From NCBI RefSeq assembly GCF_003598715.1, contig NZ_QZFU01000020.1, positions 43,372-107,371 of the forward strand: DNA of 64,000 nt, given 5' to 3'. The notes beneath the pieces were generated by a model. The model was not told the origin of the DNA. It ran no database searches and was given only the letters and a program-made list of their open reading frames with translations. Each line of letters opens with the position of its first letter. Position 1 is the stretch's first letter. The DNA comes from Nocardia panacis (lineage in GTDB: Bacteria; Actinomycetota; Actinomycetes; Mycobacteriales; Mycobacteriaceae). The translations under genes and the position numbers were made by a program. Below, in pieces: positions 16,931-25,065 of this stretch.

Positions 16931-17287
16931 ATGCAGTGGCTTGTCCCTGACGTCGACCGCACACACGGTCGTCGACCCAAGCACGCGCTCGACGTGACGA
17001 ACGCCGTCACTGTCGCGGCCATCGCCGCCGTGCTCACCGCCGAACGCGCGGCCCGTGCCGCCCGGCGCGGCACCTCGGCGACCACGTGGCAGCGCTCGGC
17101 CGACACCATCCGCAACGCGATCGTCGTCTGCAATGGGGCGATTGTCCCGACGGCCCCACCGGCGAACATCGACCCGGCACCGACACTGCCGCTTTCGCAG
17201 CGCGAATTGTTCGGCCTGCTCGAGATCGACGGTGGGCGACCCATGCACGACCTCGATTACGCGCTGCGGATGGGTGGTGCGCGATGA
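16931..17287 (+). CDS. Hypothetical early protein
   Basis: 118 aa starting MQWLVPDVDRTHGRR. ATG 16931 is chosen over ATG 16922 because AAGGAG abuts the earlier one, leaving no spacing, and sits nine bases before the later one. Ala/Arg-rich helical segment near 30-55, then a compact C-terminus. No family recognised. Its stop overlaps the next ATG. Confidence 0.6.
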   Translation: MQWLVPDVDRTHGRRPKHALDVTNAVTVAAIAAVLTAERAARAARRGTSATTWQRSADTIRNAIVVCNGAIVPTAPPANIDPAPTLPLSQRELFGLLEIDGGRPMHDLDYALRMGGAR

Positions 17288-17460
17288 CTCCTGTTGAACT
17301 CGCCGCGTGGCTCGAGGAGATGGCGGAAGGCTGCCGAGCGCGGGCAGCTGCCGCCGAGGTCCGGTACAGCGGATCCCAGTACCCGCACCTGACCGGAGGG
17401 TACGAGCAGCTCCTCAACCATACAGTCGCCCACCTTCTTGAGATGGGTGATGCACGGTGA
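17284..17460 (+). CDS. Small hypothetical early protein
   Basis: 58 aa, MTPVELAAWLEEMAEGCRAR, acidic and helical. ATGA overlap with the previous gene and GTGA overlap with the next, so it is part of a tightly coupled early operon. No function recognised. Confidence 0.55.
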   Translation: MTPVELAAWLEEMAEGCRARAAAAEVRYSGSQYPHLTGGYEQLLNHTVAHLLEMGDAR

Positions 17461-18011
17461 CCGAGTTCTGCGTGCGCCCTGCCGTGCGGGTGGTCGAGGC
17501 ATACACCGCTGCGGGGGACTCGCTGTATGGCGACCTCGTCGGCTATATCACTGTCTGCGACGCCCACAGTGGCGCGGCGAGCACGCATCTGCGCTCGCTG
17601 GGCTACACAAGTTTTGTCGGTGGCATCAACCGCGGGATGGTCGACCGCCGAGACCCTTGCGGGTGTTTCGGCCGCGTCGGCGTGGCGACCACCCTTGTGC
17701 CACTCGGTGCTCCGCCCGCCGATGTGCTCGCGCGGGCCACAAAACGACGCGCCGAAGCATCCGATGCGCTCGACGCGCTCGAGGTCTGGGCGCAAACCCA
17801 CGCCGACGCTGAGCCACTCGCGCATTGGGGCTGGCTGGCCGAGAGCCTGCACAACACCATGCCCGAAGCGCTCGCCCAGCAGCTCGCGCTCGCCGTGCTG
17901 CGGTCGGTAGCCGCCGAGCAGGAGCGGCAGCGGCACGTCGAGGAAATCGCCCGCCTGAGAGCGCGAATCGACCTCGCCCACGCACACACAGCAGGAGCGC
18001 TCGATGTATGA
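17457..18011 (+). CDS. Hypothetical early protein
   Basis: 184 aa from a GTG overlapping the previous stop. N-terminal alpha/beta-like part with a CGCF motif (DRRDPCGCFGRVG), then a helical C-terminal half rich in Glu/Arg that could form a coiled coil (about 140-180). Unrecognised. Confidence 0.6.
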   Translation: MTEFCVRPAVRVVEAYTAAGDSLYGDLVGYITVCDAHSGAASTHLRSLGYTSFVGGINRGMVDRRDPCGCFGRVGVATTLVPLGAPPADVLARATKRRAEASDALDALEVWAQTHADAEPLAHWGWLAESLHNTMPEALAQQLALAVLRSVAAEQERQRHVEEIARLRARIDLAHAHTAGALDV

Positions 18012-18246
18012 GAAGACCAGCGCTGAATTCGATCAGGCGCATGCCCGCATCCGTGACGCCATCGACGGTCTCGTCGATGCCCTCGCGATGGGGCACGCGC
18101 TGTGCACGTGCGGCAATGAGATCACCTCGCAGCGGCACACGACGATCCTCGTCGGATATATCCAGACCCAATATCCCCCAGAGACATTGCCGCTACTGCT
18201 CGCCGAAGCCGTGATCCGTCTCGCCATCGCGAACGGGGCCAAGTGA
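18004..18246 (+). CDS. Hypothetical early protein
   Basis: 80 aa, MYEKTSAEFDQAHARIRDAI, with CTCG near the middle. Helical. Overlaps both neighbours by four to eight bases. No family recognised. Confidence 0.55.
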   Translation: MYEKTSAEFDQAHARIRDAIDGLVDALAMGHALCTCGNEITSQRHTTILVGYIQTQYPPETLPLLLAEAVIRLAIANGAK

Positions 18247-18452
18247 CCTGCCATGCCTGCGCCCGACACGCCGCCGAGGTCGCCCGCCTGACCGCAGCGA
18301 TAGCGGTCGTCACGACGGGCGCCGCCGCTGCGGCCGAGAACTACCGGGACCGCATTCACCGTCTCGAGGCCGAGCTCGCCGCGCGGCGGGCGACCGGCAA
18401 GCGGACCCGCACGCGCCGTTCCGGCGTCCGTCCGTGGGCGGTGGCAGGGTGA
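18243..18452 (+). CDS. Small hypothetical protein with CxxC
   Basis: 69 aa, starting (GTG) VTCHACARHAAEVARLTAAI. A CHAC pair at the N-terminus, an Ala-rich helix and a basic tail (ATGKRTRTRRSGVR). Overlaps neighbours by four bases on each side. Possibly nucleic-acid binding, judged only from charge. Confidence 0.5.
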   Translation: MTCHACARHAAEVARLTAAIAVVTTGAAAAAENYRDRIHRLEAELAARRATGKRTRTRRSGVRPWAVAG

Positions 18453-18730
18453 GCCCGCTCGCGCACGTGGTGGAGGCCGCCGTCGTGGGCGGTGTGCTCG
18501 CCGCTGTGCTGCTGCTCGGCGTCGGCACAGTGATATCCGACTGCCTCGAGGCCGCCCGCGCCGCGGCCTCCGTAGACGAGGGCGACGACCCCGACGTGGA
18601 CCTCGCCGAGAAATACGCCGACATCCTCGACGACGAGGTCGAGCTGCCCGAGCTCGACGAGCCCGATTGGGGTGCCGAGTGGGACCGTGCCCGCGACCGC
18701 GACCGCGACTACCGGTGGGGGGCGGCGTGA
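18449..18730 (+). CDS. Small membrane-anchored acidic protein
   Basis: 93 aa from the GTG that overlaps the previous stop. One TM segment (VVEAAVVGGVLAAVLLLGVG) near residues 6-26, then a strongly acidic cytoplasmic-type tail (DEGDDPDVDLAEKY, DDEVELPELDEPD). Role unknown; early single-TM phage proteins can act in exclusion. Confidence 0.55.
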   Translation: MSPLAHVVEAAVVGGVLAAVLLLGVGTVISDCLEAARAAASVDEGDDPDVDLAEKYADILDDEVELPELDEPDWGAEWDRARDRDRDYRWGAA

Positions 18731-19188
18731 TACAGGGGATGGATCAGCTCGGCGACCTCGCCGAACTGACCGAGGCCGATCGGCGAGCGGCGGCGCTGGC
18801 GGTGTGCGGCCACGCGACCGACGCCGCCGACGCGGCCGAGCTGCTCGCGATGCTCGGCCTCGTCGACAAGGCATCGGCCGGGCGAGTCGCGGCGCAGTGT
18901 CGGAAGTGCCTGCGCCCCATGAGCAATGTCGACTGCGTCGGCCACGCCCGTCGGGCAAGTGACGGCATGTGCGGTTCGTGCTACCAGCGCACTCGGCGAA
19001 GGCCGATCACCGGGCGGCAGAACGTCGTCGCTGTTCGTGACATCGAGACTCCCCTCGGCGTCATCGCGCAGGGTGCCGAGATGTCGGCGACGCCCTCCGG
19101 TGACGGCCTCGGCTGGCTGCTACACATGCCGGGCAGCCGCCGCGCGGTCGCCGTTCCGGTCGACGCCGTCGAGGCGGTGACCGCGTGA
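18727..19188 (+). CDS. Hypothetical protein with zinc-binding Cys cluster
   Basis: 153 aa from a GTG overlapping the previous stop. The middle carries CRKCLRPM, a Cys-His region and CGSCYQR (about 60-95), which would bind zinc. The C-terminal 50 residues look like a small beta domain. Similar early zinc proteins occur in actinophages; no precise family assigned. Confidence 0.55.
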   Translation: MIQGMDQLGDLAELTEADRRAAALAVCGHATDAADAAELLAMLGLVDKASAGRVAAQCRKCLRPMSNVDCVGHARRASDGMCGSCYQRTRRRPITGRQNVVAVRDIETPLGVIAQGAEMSATPSGDGLGWLLHMPGSRRAVAVPVDAVEAVTA

Positions 19189-20027
19189 CCACGTTCGTAC
19201 CGCCGATCCGGCGCAAGGCCGCAGGGCGAAATCACTACTACGTCGACGGCACCGGTGCCCGAATGCCCGGCGTGACAACGATTCTCGGCAATGGGTTGCC
19301 GAAGAAAGCGCTCATCGACTGGGCCGCGAACGCCACCGCCGACGCCGCGGTGAACAACTGGGATGAGCTGGGCGATATGCCCGTAGCCGCCCGGCTGGCC
19401 AAGTTGAAGAAGGCCCGCTACGAGGACCGCGACGCCGCCGCCAAGCGCGGCACGGAGGTTCACGCGCTCGCCGAGCATCTCGTGCGTGGCGAGCGTATCC
19501 CCGTGCCGACCGAACTGCGCGGACACGTCGAGGCATACGTGCGGTTCCTCGATGAGTGGGATGTCGAGCCGGTGCTCGTCGAGTTCGTCGTCGCGTCCTA
19601 CCGCTACGGGTACGCCGGGACCGCCGACCTCATCGCGGACCTGACCATGCCGGATGGACAGGTCGTGCGTTGGTTGCTCGATATCAAGACTACCCGGTCC
19701 GGTGTGTTCGGCGAGACCGCGCTACAGCTCGCGGCCTACCGGTACGCCGACATCTACATCGATACCACCACACCCGAGATGCACGGCCCGCTGGGCATCG
19801 AGGAGCCCATGTTGCCCGTGCAGGCGACCGGCGTCGTGCACGTCCGCGCCGACGGGTACTCGCTCGTCCCGGTCACTGCGGGCGAGCAGCAGCTCACCGA
19901 CTTCCGGTACGTGCAGCAGGTCGGCCGGTTCGACGCCGAATCCCGCGATCTCATCGGCGAACCCCTCACCCCGCTCGACCCGAACGGCGAACGGGCTCGC
20001 ATCGTGTACGAAAGGACCAGCAGGTGA
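19185..20027 (+). CDS. Cas4/RecB-like PD-(D/E)XK exonuclease
   Basis: 280 aa. Core nuclease residues are visible: RGTEVH (Glu91, His93), GTADLIADL (Asp148), LLDIKTT (Asp166, Lys168) and the QLAAYRYA helix. It is next to a RecT-like annealing protein with overlapping ends, so the pair should act like RecE/RecT in end resection and strand annealing during phage replication. GTG start overlaps the previous stop. Confidence 0.85.
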   Translation: MTTFVPPIRRKAAGRNHYYVDGTGARMPGVTTILGNGLPKKALIDWAANATADAAVNNWDELGDMPVAARLAKLKKARYEDRDAAAKRGTEVHALAEHLVRGERIPVPTELRGHVEAYVRFLDEWDVEPVLVEFVVASYRYGYAGTADLIADLTMPDGQVVRWLLDIKTTRSGVFGETALQLAAYRYADIYIDTTTPEMHGPLGIEEPMLPVQATGVVHVRADGYSLVPVTAGEQQLTDFRYVQQVGRFDAESRDLIGEPLTPLDPNGERARIVYERTSR

Positions 20028-21043
20028 ACCAGATTCAGCCCTACGCCTTCGGCGAGGCCACCGCGACACAGCTCGCCGCGACCACCACGCAGACCCGAGG
20101 CGAGCGGTCGCGCGAATGGCTCGATTTGTTCTTTCAGACCGCCAAGGCCGCCGAGATCCTCGCGGGCACGGACTTCGTCCCGACCACCATGAAGGGCAAA
20201 CCTGCCCAGGTCGCCGCCGCCATGATGAAAGGCTACGAGCTGGACATCGACCCGCTCGACGCACTCGGCAACATCTTCAGTGTTCACGGCCGCATCGGGT
20301 TCTACGCCGAGTTCATGCGACGGCGAATCTTGCAGGCAGGCCACGAATTCCGCCCGATCGAAACGAGCGACACCCGCGCCGTCGTCGAGGGCCGCCGCGC
20401 CGGAACCGAGGAATGGGTGCGCGCGAGCTTCACCGCGCAGCAGGCCAAGGCGGCGAAGATCGACCTCGGCGGGTACCCGGAAGACAAGCTGTTCGCCCGT
20501 GCTACCTCGCGACTTTGCAAGCGTGTGTTCCCGGACGTGCTGTCCGGCGCGGCAATTGCCGAGGATCTCATGGACGAGGAGCCCACCGCAGCGGTGCGCG
20601 TCCCGTCGCAGCGCGTCGACACCGACGAGGTTCCCGAGCCGGGAACCATTCAGCGCGCCCGCAAGCCGCGCCGCTCGGCCGCACCGAGACCGCCGGCACC
20701 CGAGGCCGAACCAGATCACACTCCGGTCGACGCGCCACCCCTTCCCGGCGACGAACCGACCACCGAGCCCGCACCGGCCGCTGAGCCGATGGCGACGACG
20801 GCACAGGTACAGAAGCTGAACATCCTGCTCGAGAAGGAGGGGCTCAAGGACCGCGCCGCGAAACTGGACTACCTCAGCGGGGAATTCGGCCGCAGCCTCG
20901 CTAGCTCCAAGGATCTGACCAAGGTCGAGGCGAGGCAGTTGATCGACTACCTCGAGCGGCCGGTCGAGCCCGATTCGGTCGCCGAGGCGGTCGCGCTCGG
21001 GGACGAGCCCATGCCGCGGCTCGAAGGCGGTGAGCAGCAGTGA
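20024..21043 (+). CDS. RecT-like single-strand annealing protein
   Basis: 339 aa. The region at about 50-185 matches the phage RecT-type pattern: VPTTMKGKPAQVAAAMMKGY, LDPLDALGNIF-like, GFYAEFMRRRIL, GHEF, and ARATSRLCKRVFPDVLSG. A Pro/Ala/Glu-rich linker (about 205-255) leads to a small helical C-terminal domain (ATTAQVQKLNILLEKEGLKD), often seen in such proteins. Partner of the upstream exonuclease. Confidence 0.75.
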   Translation: MNQIQPYAFGEATATQLAATTTQTRGERSREWLDLFFQTAKAAEILAGTDFVPTTMKGKPAQVAAAMMKGYELDIDPLDALGNIFSVHGRIGFYAEFMRRRILQAGHEFRPIETSDTRAVVEGRRAGTEEWVRASFTAQQAKAAKIDLGGYPEDKLFARATSRLCKRVFPDVLSGAAIAEDLMDEEPTAAVRVPSQRVDTDEVPEPGTIQRARKPRRSAAPRPPAPEAEPDHTPVDAPPLPGDEPTTEPAPAAEPMATTAQVQKLNILLEKEGLKDRAAKLDYLSGEFGRSLASSKDLTKVEARQLIDYLERPVEPDSVAEAVALGDEPMPRLEGGEQQ

Positions 21044-21321
21044 GCACCGACCACCGCGCGGACGCCGTACGCGCCCTTCGTCGACTGCCCGCTGCCGACG
21101 TCGGCGCGGAAACCCTCACCGGCGCGAGTGAGGCCACAGCGCACGCCCTTCTCGCGATCGAGGCCCGTCTCGGCGAACTGCTCGCCGAGCAGCGCATGGC
21201 GAACACCATCGCGGCCTACGAGGCGCGAGTCATCGAGGGCGACAACGAGTACCGGCAGGCCCGCGACACCGTGCGCGCGGTGCTCGGGCTCGCCGACAAT
21301 CCCGAAGGACGGTCGGAATGA
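21040..21321 (+). CDS. Hypothetical early protein
   Basis: 93 aa from GTG 21040, VSTDHRADAVRALRRLPAAD. Predominantly helical. Overlaps the RecT-like gene and the clamp-like gene by four bases each. Unrecognised; the position suggests a replication/recombination accessory. Confidence 0.5.
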   Translation: MSTDHRADAVRALRRLPAADVGAETLTGASEATAHALLAIEARLGELLAEQRMANTIAAYEARVIEGDNEYRQARDTVRAVLGLADNPEGRSE

Positions 21322-22067
21322 CCACGACAACGATCACGGTCGGCACCGCCGACCTGCGCCAGGCCCTCACCGCGGTGAAGGCACACGCCAGCAGTGACAA
21401 GGACTTTGCCGAGATCAACCGCATTCGGCTCACGATCGGCCCCGAGCACGTCACGGTGTCCGCGACCGACCGGTTCACCGCCGCGCTCGCCGATGTCTCG
21501 GTCTGGAGTCACAACGGCGAGCCCGTCGAAATCGTCGAACTGCTGCGCGATGACGTCGCCAAGTTGTTGTCGATCTTCCAGGTGCCCGGCAAGGATTCCA
21601 GCGCCGACGGCCCGCAATACCTGTTGCGCCTGGCGATCGGCGCGGAACAGGTCACCGCGACCGACTGCTCGGGGCTCGATATCGGCGTCGGCCGCGAGTA
21701 CCTGTTCCCACGACTCGCCACCGAGGACGCGCTGAACGTGGTGCCCGAGTTGATCGCACGTGCCCATTTCGGGCAGCCCGTCATGCTTGGCGACCTCGCC
21801 GACATGACGGTCAGCGGCGACCATCTCGCCCGCTGGAAGGAGGCCGCGAGAGCCTATGGCGAGCGGCTGACGATCGAGCCCCGCCAAGGTCTCCCGCATG
21901 GGTCGAACACGATCCTGATCCGGTGCGGTGAGTCGTTCCTCGGCGCGATGGTCTCGCAACCGCAGATCGACGAGGACAAGGACAGGTCGCGCGAGCACGC
22001 CGAGCGTTGGACAGCGCGTCTGCCCGAAATTGTCGCTGGCGCAACCATATCCGGAGACCAGGGGTGA
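21318..22067 (+). CDS. DNA polymerase sliding-clamp-like protein
   Basis: 249 aa. The order of strands and motifs (TADLRQALTAVKAHAS, NRIRLTIGPEHVTVSATDRFTAALA) resembles the first domain of DnaN beta clamps, and actinophages carry shortened clamp-like proteins at this place in replication modules. It is well short of the 370-400 aa of DnaN. The assignment rests on pattern resemblance only. Confidence 0.5.
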   Translation: MTTTTITVGTADLRQALTAVKAHASSDKDFAEINRIRLTIGPEHVTVSATDRFTAALADVSVWSHNGEPVEIVELLRDDVAKLLSIFQVPGKDSSADGPQYLLRLAIGAEQVTATDCSGLDIGVGREYLFPRLATEDALNVVPELIARAHFGQPVMLGDLADMTVSGDHLARWKEAARAYGERLTIEPRQGLPHGSNTILIRCGESFLGAMVSQPQIDEDKDRSREHAERWTARLPEIVAGATISGDQG

Positions 22068-23026
22068 ATTCGTTCGAGGAATACGAGCAGGCCGCCCACT
22101 CCGGGCGGCCTGCTCTCCAGCTTCTTTCGCTGGGCGCGGGTGTCCAATCGACGGCGCTCACGCTCATGGCCGTGGGCGGAGAACTCGGCCGACTCGACGG
22201 CGCGATCTTCGCCGACACCGGATGGGAGCCGCGCCGCGTGTACACACACGTCGACCGGCTCGAGGTCGAGCTGAGCAAGGCCGGTATCCCGCTGTACCGC
22301 GTTCGGAAGGGGAACCTCCGCGCCGACACACTCGATCCGGCAACACGATTCGTGTCCGTGCCGTACTTCACCCGAAACGCCGACGGGACCGAAGGGATGG
22401 GCCGCCGCCAATGCACCGCCGAATACAAACTCGGCCCGATCAACCGCAAGGTCCGCGAGCTGCTCGGCGCCGCCCCACCCAACTACCGCACGGTGCCCCG
22501 CGGTCGAACTGCCGTGCAGTGGATCGGGTTCAGCTCCGATGAGATCCATCGCGTCAACGACCGCCGCGAGAACCGCTACACCACCAAACGGTATCCGCTG
22601 ATCGAGCTCGGGATGTCGCGCAAGGACTGCGAGCGCTGGCTACGCGCGCGTGGATGGGGTGATGTCGCGAAATCGGCGTGCCTGGGCTGCCCATACCACG
22701 GCAATGCCCAGTGGCGCGCCATTCGCCGCAACGCCGAGGAGTGGGCCGACGTCGTCGACTTCGATCACCGAATCCGTAAGGGCGGCATCAGATCCGGCCG
22801 ACCCGAACTGGACGGCGAAGCGTTCCTACATCGCTCACGCGTACCGCTGGAAACCGCCCCGATCGGCCGGATCACGCGCACGGAGCGCGTCGACGCTCAG
22901 CTCGAGATATACGACGAGTTCGCCGAACAAGGAGACCCGAACGGTTGCTCGCCGTACGGGTGCCGGAGCGGCGTGCCCACCGTGGCGAAGCTGCGGCTCG
23001 GGGAGGAGGCACAACGTGGCGCGTGA
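22064..23026 (+). CDS. PAPS-reductase-like PP-loop protein
   Basis: 320 aa from GTG 22064. The PP-loop is LLSLGAGVQSTALTLMA, followed by IFADTGWEP and a Cys pair region (RRQCTAEYK and ACLGCPYHG) that could hold a metal centre. Phage proteins of this type are annotated as PAPS reductase relatives. A role in sulfate reduction is unlikely inside a replication operon, so nucleic-acid modification is a better guess. Ends inside the start of the replication initiator. Confidence 0.7.
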   Translation: MNSFEEYEQAAHSGRPALQLLSLGAGVQSTALTLMAVGGELGRLDGAIFADTGWEPRRVYTHVDRLEVELSKAGIPLYRVRKGNLRADTLDPATRFVSVPYFTRNADGTEGMGRRQCTAEYKLGPINRKVRELLGAAPPNYRTVPRGRTAVQWIGFSSDEIHRVNDRRENRYTTKRYPLIELGMSRKDCERWLRARGWGDVAKSACLGCPYHGNAQWRAIRRNAEEWADVVDFDHRIRKGGIRSGRPELDGEAFLHRSRVPLETAPIGRITRTERVDAQLEIYDEFAEQGDPNGCSPYGCRSGVPTVAKLRLGEEAQRGA

Positions 23027-24179
23027 CCATGGCCGAGTGCTGTGCCGGATCTGGCAGGACAAGGATTTCCGCGCCCTGCCGCGGACCGCGCAGGCGCTCT
23101 ATGTTCAGCTCGTCTCGCAACCGAATATCAACAATGCCGGCGTCGTGCCCCTGATGCTGTCGAAGTGGGCGAAGGGCTGCGACGAGCTGACCTCGGATCG
23201 GATCATCGCCGATCTGGCGGCACTGATCGATGGTCGGTTCGTGGTGGTGGACAGCGACACCGAGGAAGTGTTGGTGCGCAGCTTCATTCGCAACGATGGC
23301 GTGTTGAAGCAACCGAACGTGCTCAAGAACGCGTTGCGGTGCGCCGAGGCGGTCGAGAGTCACGCGATCCGCGAGGCACTCGCCGCCGAGCTGCGCCGCA
23401 CGGGACGCAACGACGCGGCCCGAACCGCAGACATTCTCAGCCCTTCCGAGACTCGTTCGGGAGACACGGCGAACCCGTCCGAAACCCTTCAGGAAGGGTT
23501 CGAGCATCCCTCGGTAACCCTCCCACGGCATGCGCAAGAAAATCCCAGGTCAAACCCCTCGGAAACCCTTCCCGAACCCCGAACCCTTCGGAAACCCTTC
23601 GCCGACCCCAGCGGGGTAGGGGAAGGGGTAGGGGAAGGGGAGAACTCTAGTTACGTAGTTGGTCACCTTGGGGGGGTCGCGCGCGCGGACACGCGTGCGG
23701 CGCGCGCGCACGCACGCGAGGACACCCCCACCCCCGAAAACCCTCCGAGCGAAGAACCACCGAGCCCGAACTGCCCGCGCCACCCCGAGGGCACGACCGA
23801 ACCGTGCGGCCACTGCGCTGATGCCCGCAAGCGCCGCGAGCGCTTCCACGCCGAACAGGCCGAGCGCGTCAACGCCGCACGCGCCGAGGAGATCCGGCGT
23901 ACCGCCGAGGTGCGTCGCGCAGCGATCGACGCCTGCGCGATATGCGACGCCGACGGCTACGCCGGTGGTCGAGTCTGCGACCACGACCCCGGCACCGCCG
24001 CCCGCGCACGCCGAGGCATCGAGGCCGTCCGCGCCGCCCTGGCCGCCAAACGCGCCGAAACCGCCACGCCCACACCGGAACCCGAAGAGGCCCCGAAACG
24101 GCCGCCACGAGCCACGCAGGCCACCGGCAACAGTGCGGCCGACACAGCCAACGACCGCGAGGAGCCCGACGTTGCGTGA
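23016..24179 (+). CDS. Replication initiator-like helix-turn-helix protein
   Basis: 387 aa. GTG 23016 has GGAGG nine bases upstream. The N-terminal 120 residues form a winged-HTH-type domain (IWQDKDFRALPRTAQALYVQ, GVVPLMLSKWAKG) of the kind found in phage replisome organisers. A Pro/Thr/Ser-rich linker (about 140-240) is encoded by DNA packed with short repeats. A C-terminal region holds CxHC/CxxC pairs (CGHCADARKRR, CAICDADGYAGGRVCDH) resembling a zinc module. It probably opens the phage origin inside its own gene. Confidence 0.65.
   Translation: MARDHGRVLCRIWQDKDFRALPRTAQALYVQLVSQPNINNAGVVPLMLSKWAKGCDELTSDRIIADLAALIDGRFVVVDSDTEEVLVRSFIRNDGVLKQPNVLKNALRCAEAVESHAIREALAAELRRTGRNDAARTADILSPSETRSGDTANPSETLQEGFEHPSVTLPRHAQENPRSNPSETLPEPRTLRKPFADPSGVGEGVGEGENSSYVVGHLGGVARADTRAARAHAREDTPTPENPPSEEPPSPNCPRHPEGTTEPCGHCADARKRRERFHAEQAERVNAARAEEIRRTAEVRRAAIDACAICDADGYAGGRVCDHDPGTAARARRGIEAVRAALAAKRAETATPTPEPEEAPKRPPRATQATGNSAADTANDREEPDVA
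23455..23700. other. Candidate phage replication origin within the initiator gene
   Basis: GAAACCCTTC occurs at 23481 and 23591 and as GGAAACCCTT at 23561, with related GAACCCTTCG at 23581. The first copy is part of a perfect hairpin AACCCTTC-AG-GAAGGGTT (23483-23500). The 12-mer GGGGTAGGGGAA is tandemly repeated at 23613-23636. A short AT-richer patch (TCTAGTTACGTAGTT, about 23647) and alternating GC/GT tracts follow. Iterons inside the initiator gene parallel lambda O. Confidence 0.5.
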
Positions 24180-24393
24180 CCGCACCGGCGAACCCGTCGA
24201 GCCCGACGACGATTCGGCACCGTGGCACGACCCCCGATGCCGAGGCACCGGCTGGCTCGGCGACGACAACGAAGGCCGCCCGATCCCGTGCCTGGTCTGC
24301 AAGGCACACCTGGCCACCCGCTCGACCGTCCACGAGACCACCCCCAGTCCGCGCGCGCAGGCCGCCATCCGAGCCCTGGAGAGCCGAGAATGA
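24172..24393 (+). CDS. Small zinc-ribbon-like protein
   Basis: 73 aa from TTG 24172, overlapping the initiator stop, with GAGGAG just upstream. Cys pairs in DPRCRGTGWLGDD and IPCLVCKAHL suggest one zinc site, as in replication-linked zinc ribbons. The unusual TTG start is supported by the overlap and the ribosome site. Confidence 0.5.
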   Translation: MRDRTGEPVEPDDDSAPWHDPRCRGTGWLGDDNEGRPIPCLVCKAHLATRSTVHETTPSPRAQAAIRALESRE

Positions 24394-24650
24394 CCGCACC
24401 GACCCCGAACCCCCACGCCGAGCCTGCCCTTTTCGAGGTGCCCGACGATCGCGCCGTACGGCATGTGATCGAAACCGCCGCGGAACTCGCGGCACTGCCC
24501 GTCGGCGCCGTGCTGATCGACCAGTGGCGCAGCGCATTCCGCAAAGGGTCGGGGCCGCACGGATGGGAACAGGTAGGCGACAATGCGCGCGGGCCGGCCA
24601 GAATCGTCCTCCCTGGTGTCGTGGTGTGGCAGCCCGAGGCGGGCAAATGA
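24390..24650 (+). CDS. Hypothetical early protein
   Basis: 86 aa, starting MTAPTPNPHAEPALFEVPDD. It contains a small beta-type region (AVLIDQWRSAFRKG, RIVLPGVVVWQP). ATGA-type overlaps on both sides. Similar short proteins sit before RusA in actinophages; function unknown. Confidence 0.5.
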   Translation: MTAPTPNPHAEPALFEVPDDRAVRHVIETAAELAALPVGAVLIDQWRSAFRKGSGPHGWEQVGDNARGPARIVLPGVVVWQPEAGK

Positions 24651-25063
24651 CGCGACCACACAACAGTGCCATCCTCGAATTGCCCTGGACCGCACCACCA
24701 CTCACACTCAACCAGAGGAGGGCGACAAAAGGCGCGATGTTCGCGCACGCCCGGAAGGTCGCCGAAGTCCGCGGTACGGTTCACCGCCTCGCCCAGGCCG
24801 CCGCTCTGCCGCGCGGACTCGGGCACGTCGTAGTGCAGATGCACTATCGGCCGCGTGACAACAGGCGCAGAGATACCGACAACTTGATCGCGACCTTGAA
24901 ACCAGCCTGCGATGCACTCGCGGCCGGGACAACGCGCCATCCCGGCTACGGCATGGTGCCCGACGATATCCCGGCGCACATGGCCAAACCCGAGCCGATC
25001 ATCCACCAAGCCGAGCGCGGCAAGGGCGGTGCGCTATGGCTCGAAATCACCTGGGAGGTTTGA
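24647..25063 (+). CDS. RusA-like Holliday junction resolvase
   Basis: 138 aa. The diagnostic motif RDTDNLIATLKPACDAL gives Asp76, Asp78, Lys85 and Asp89, matching the RusA active-site layout. It would resolve branched intermediates made by the RecT-like pathway. ATG overlaps the previous stop. Confidence 0.88.
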   Translation: MTRPHNSAILELPWTAPPLTLNQRRATKGAMFAHARKVAEVRGTVHRLAQAAALPRGLGHVVVQMHYRPRDNRRRDTDNLIATLKPACDALAAGTTRHPGYGMVPDDIPAHMAKPEPIIHQAERGKGGALWLEITWEV

Positions 25064-25065
25064 CC

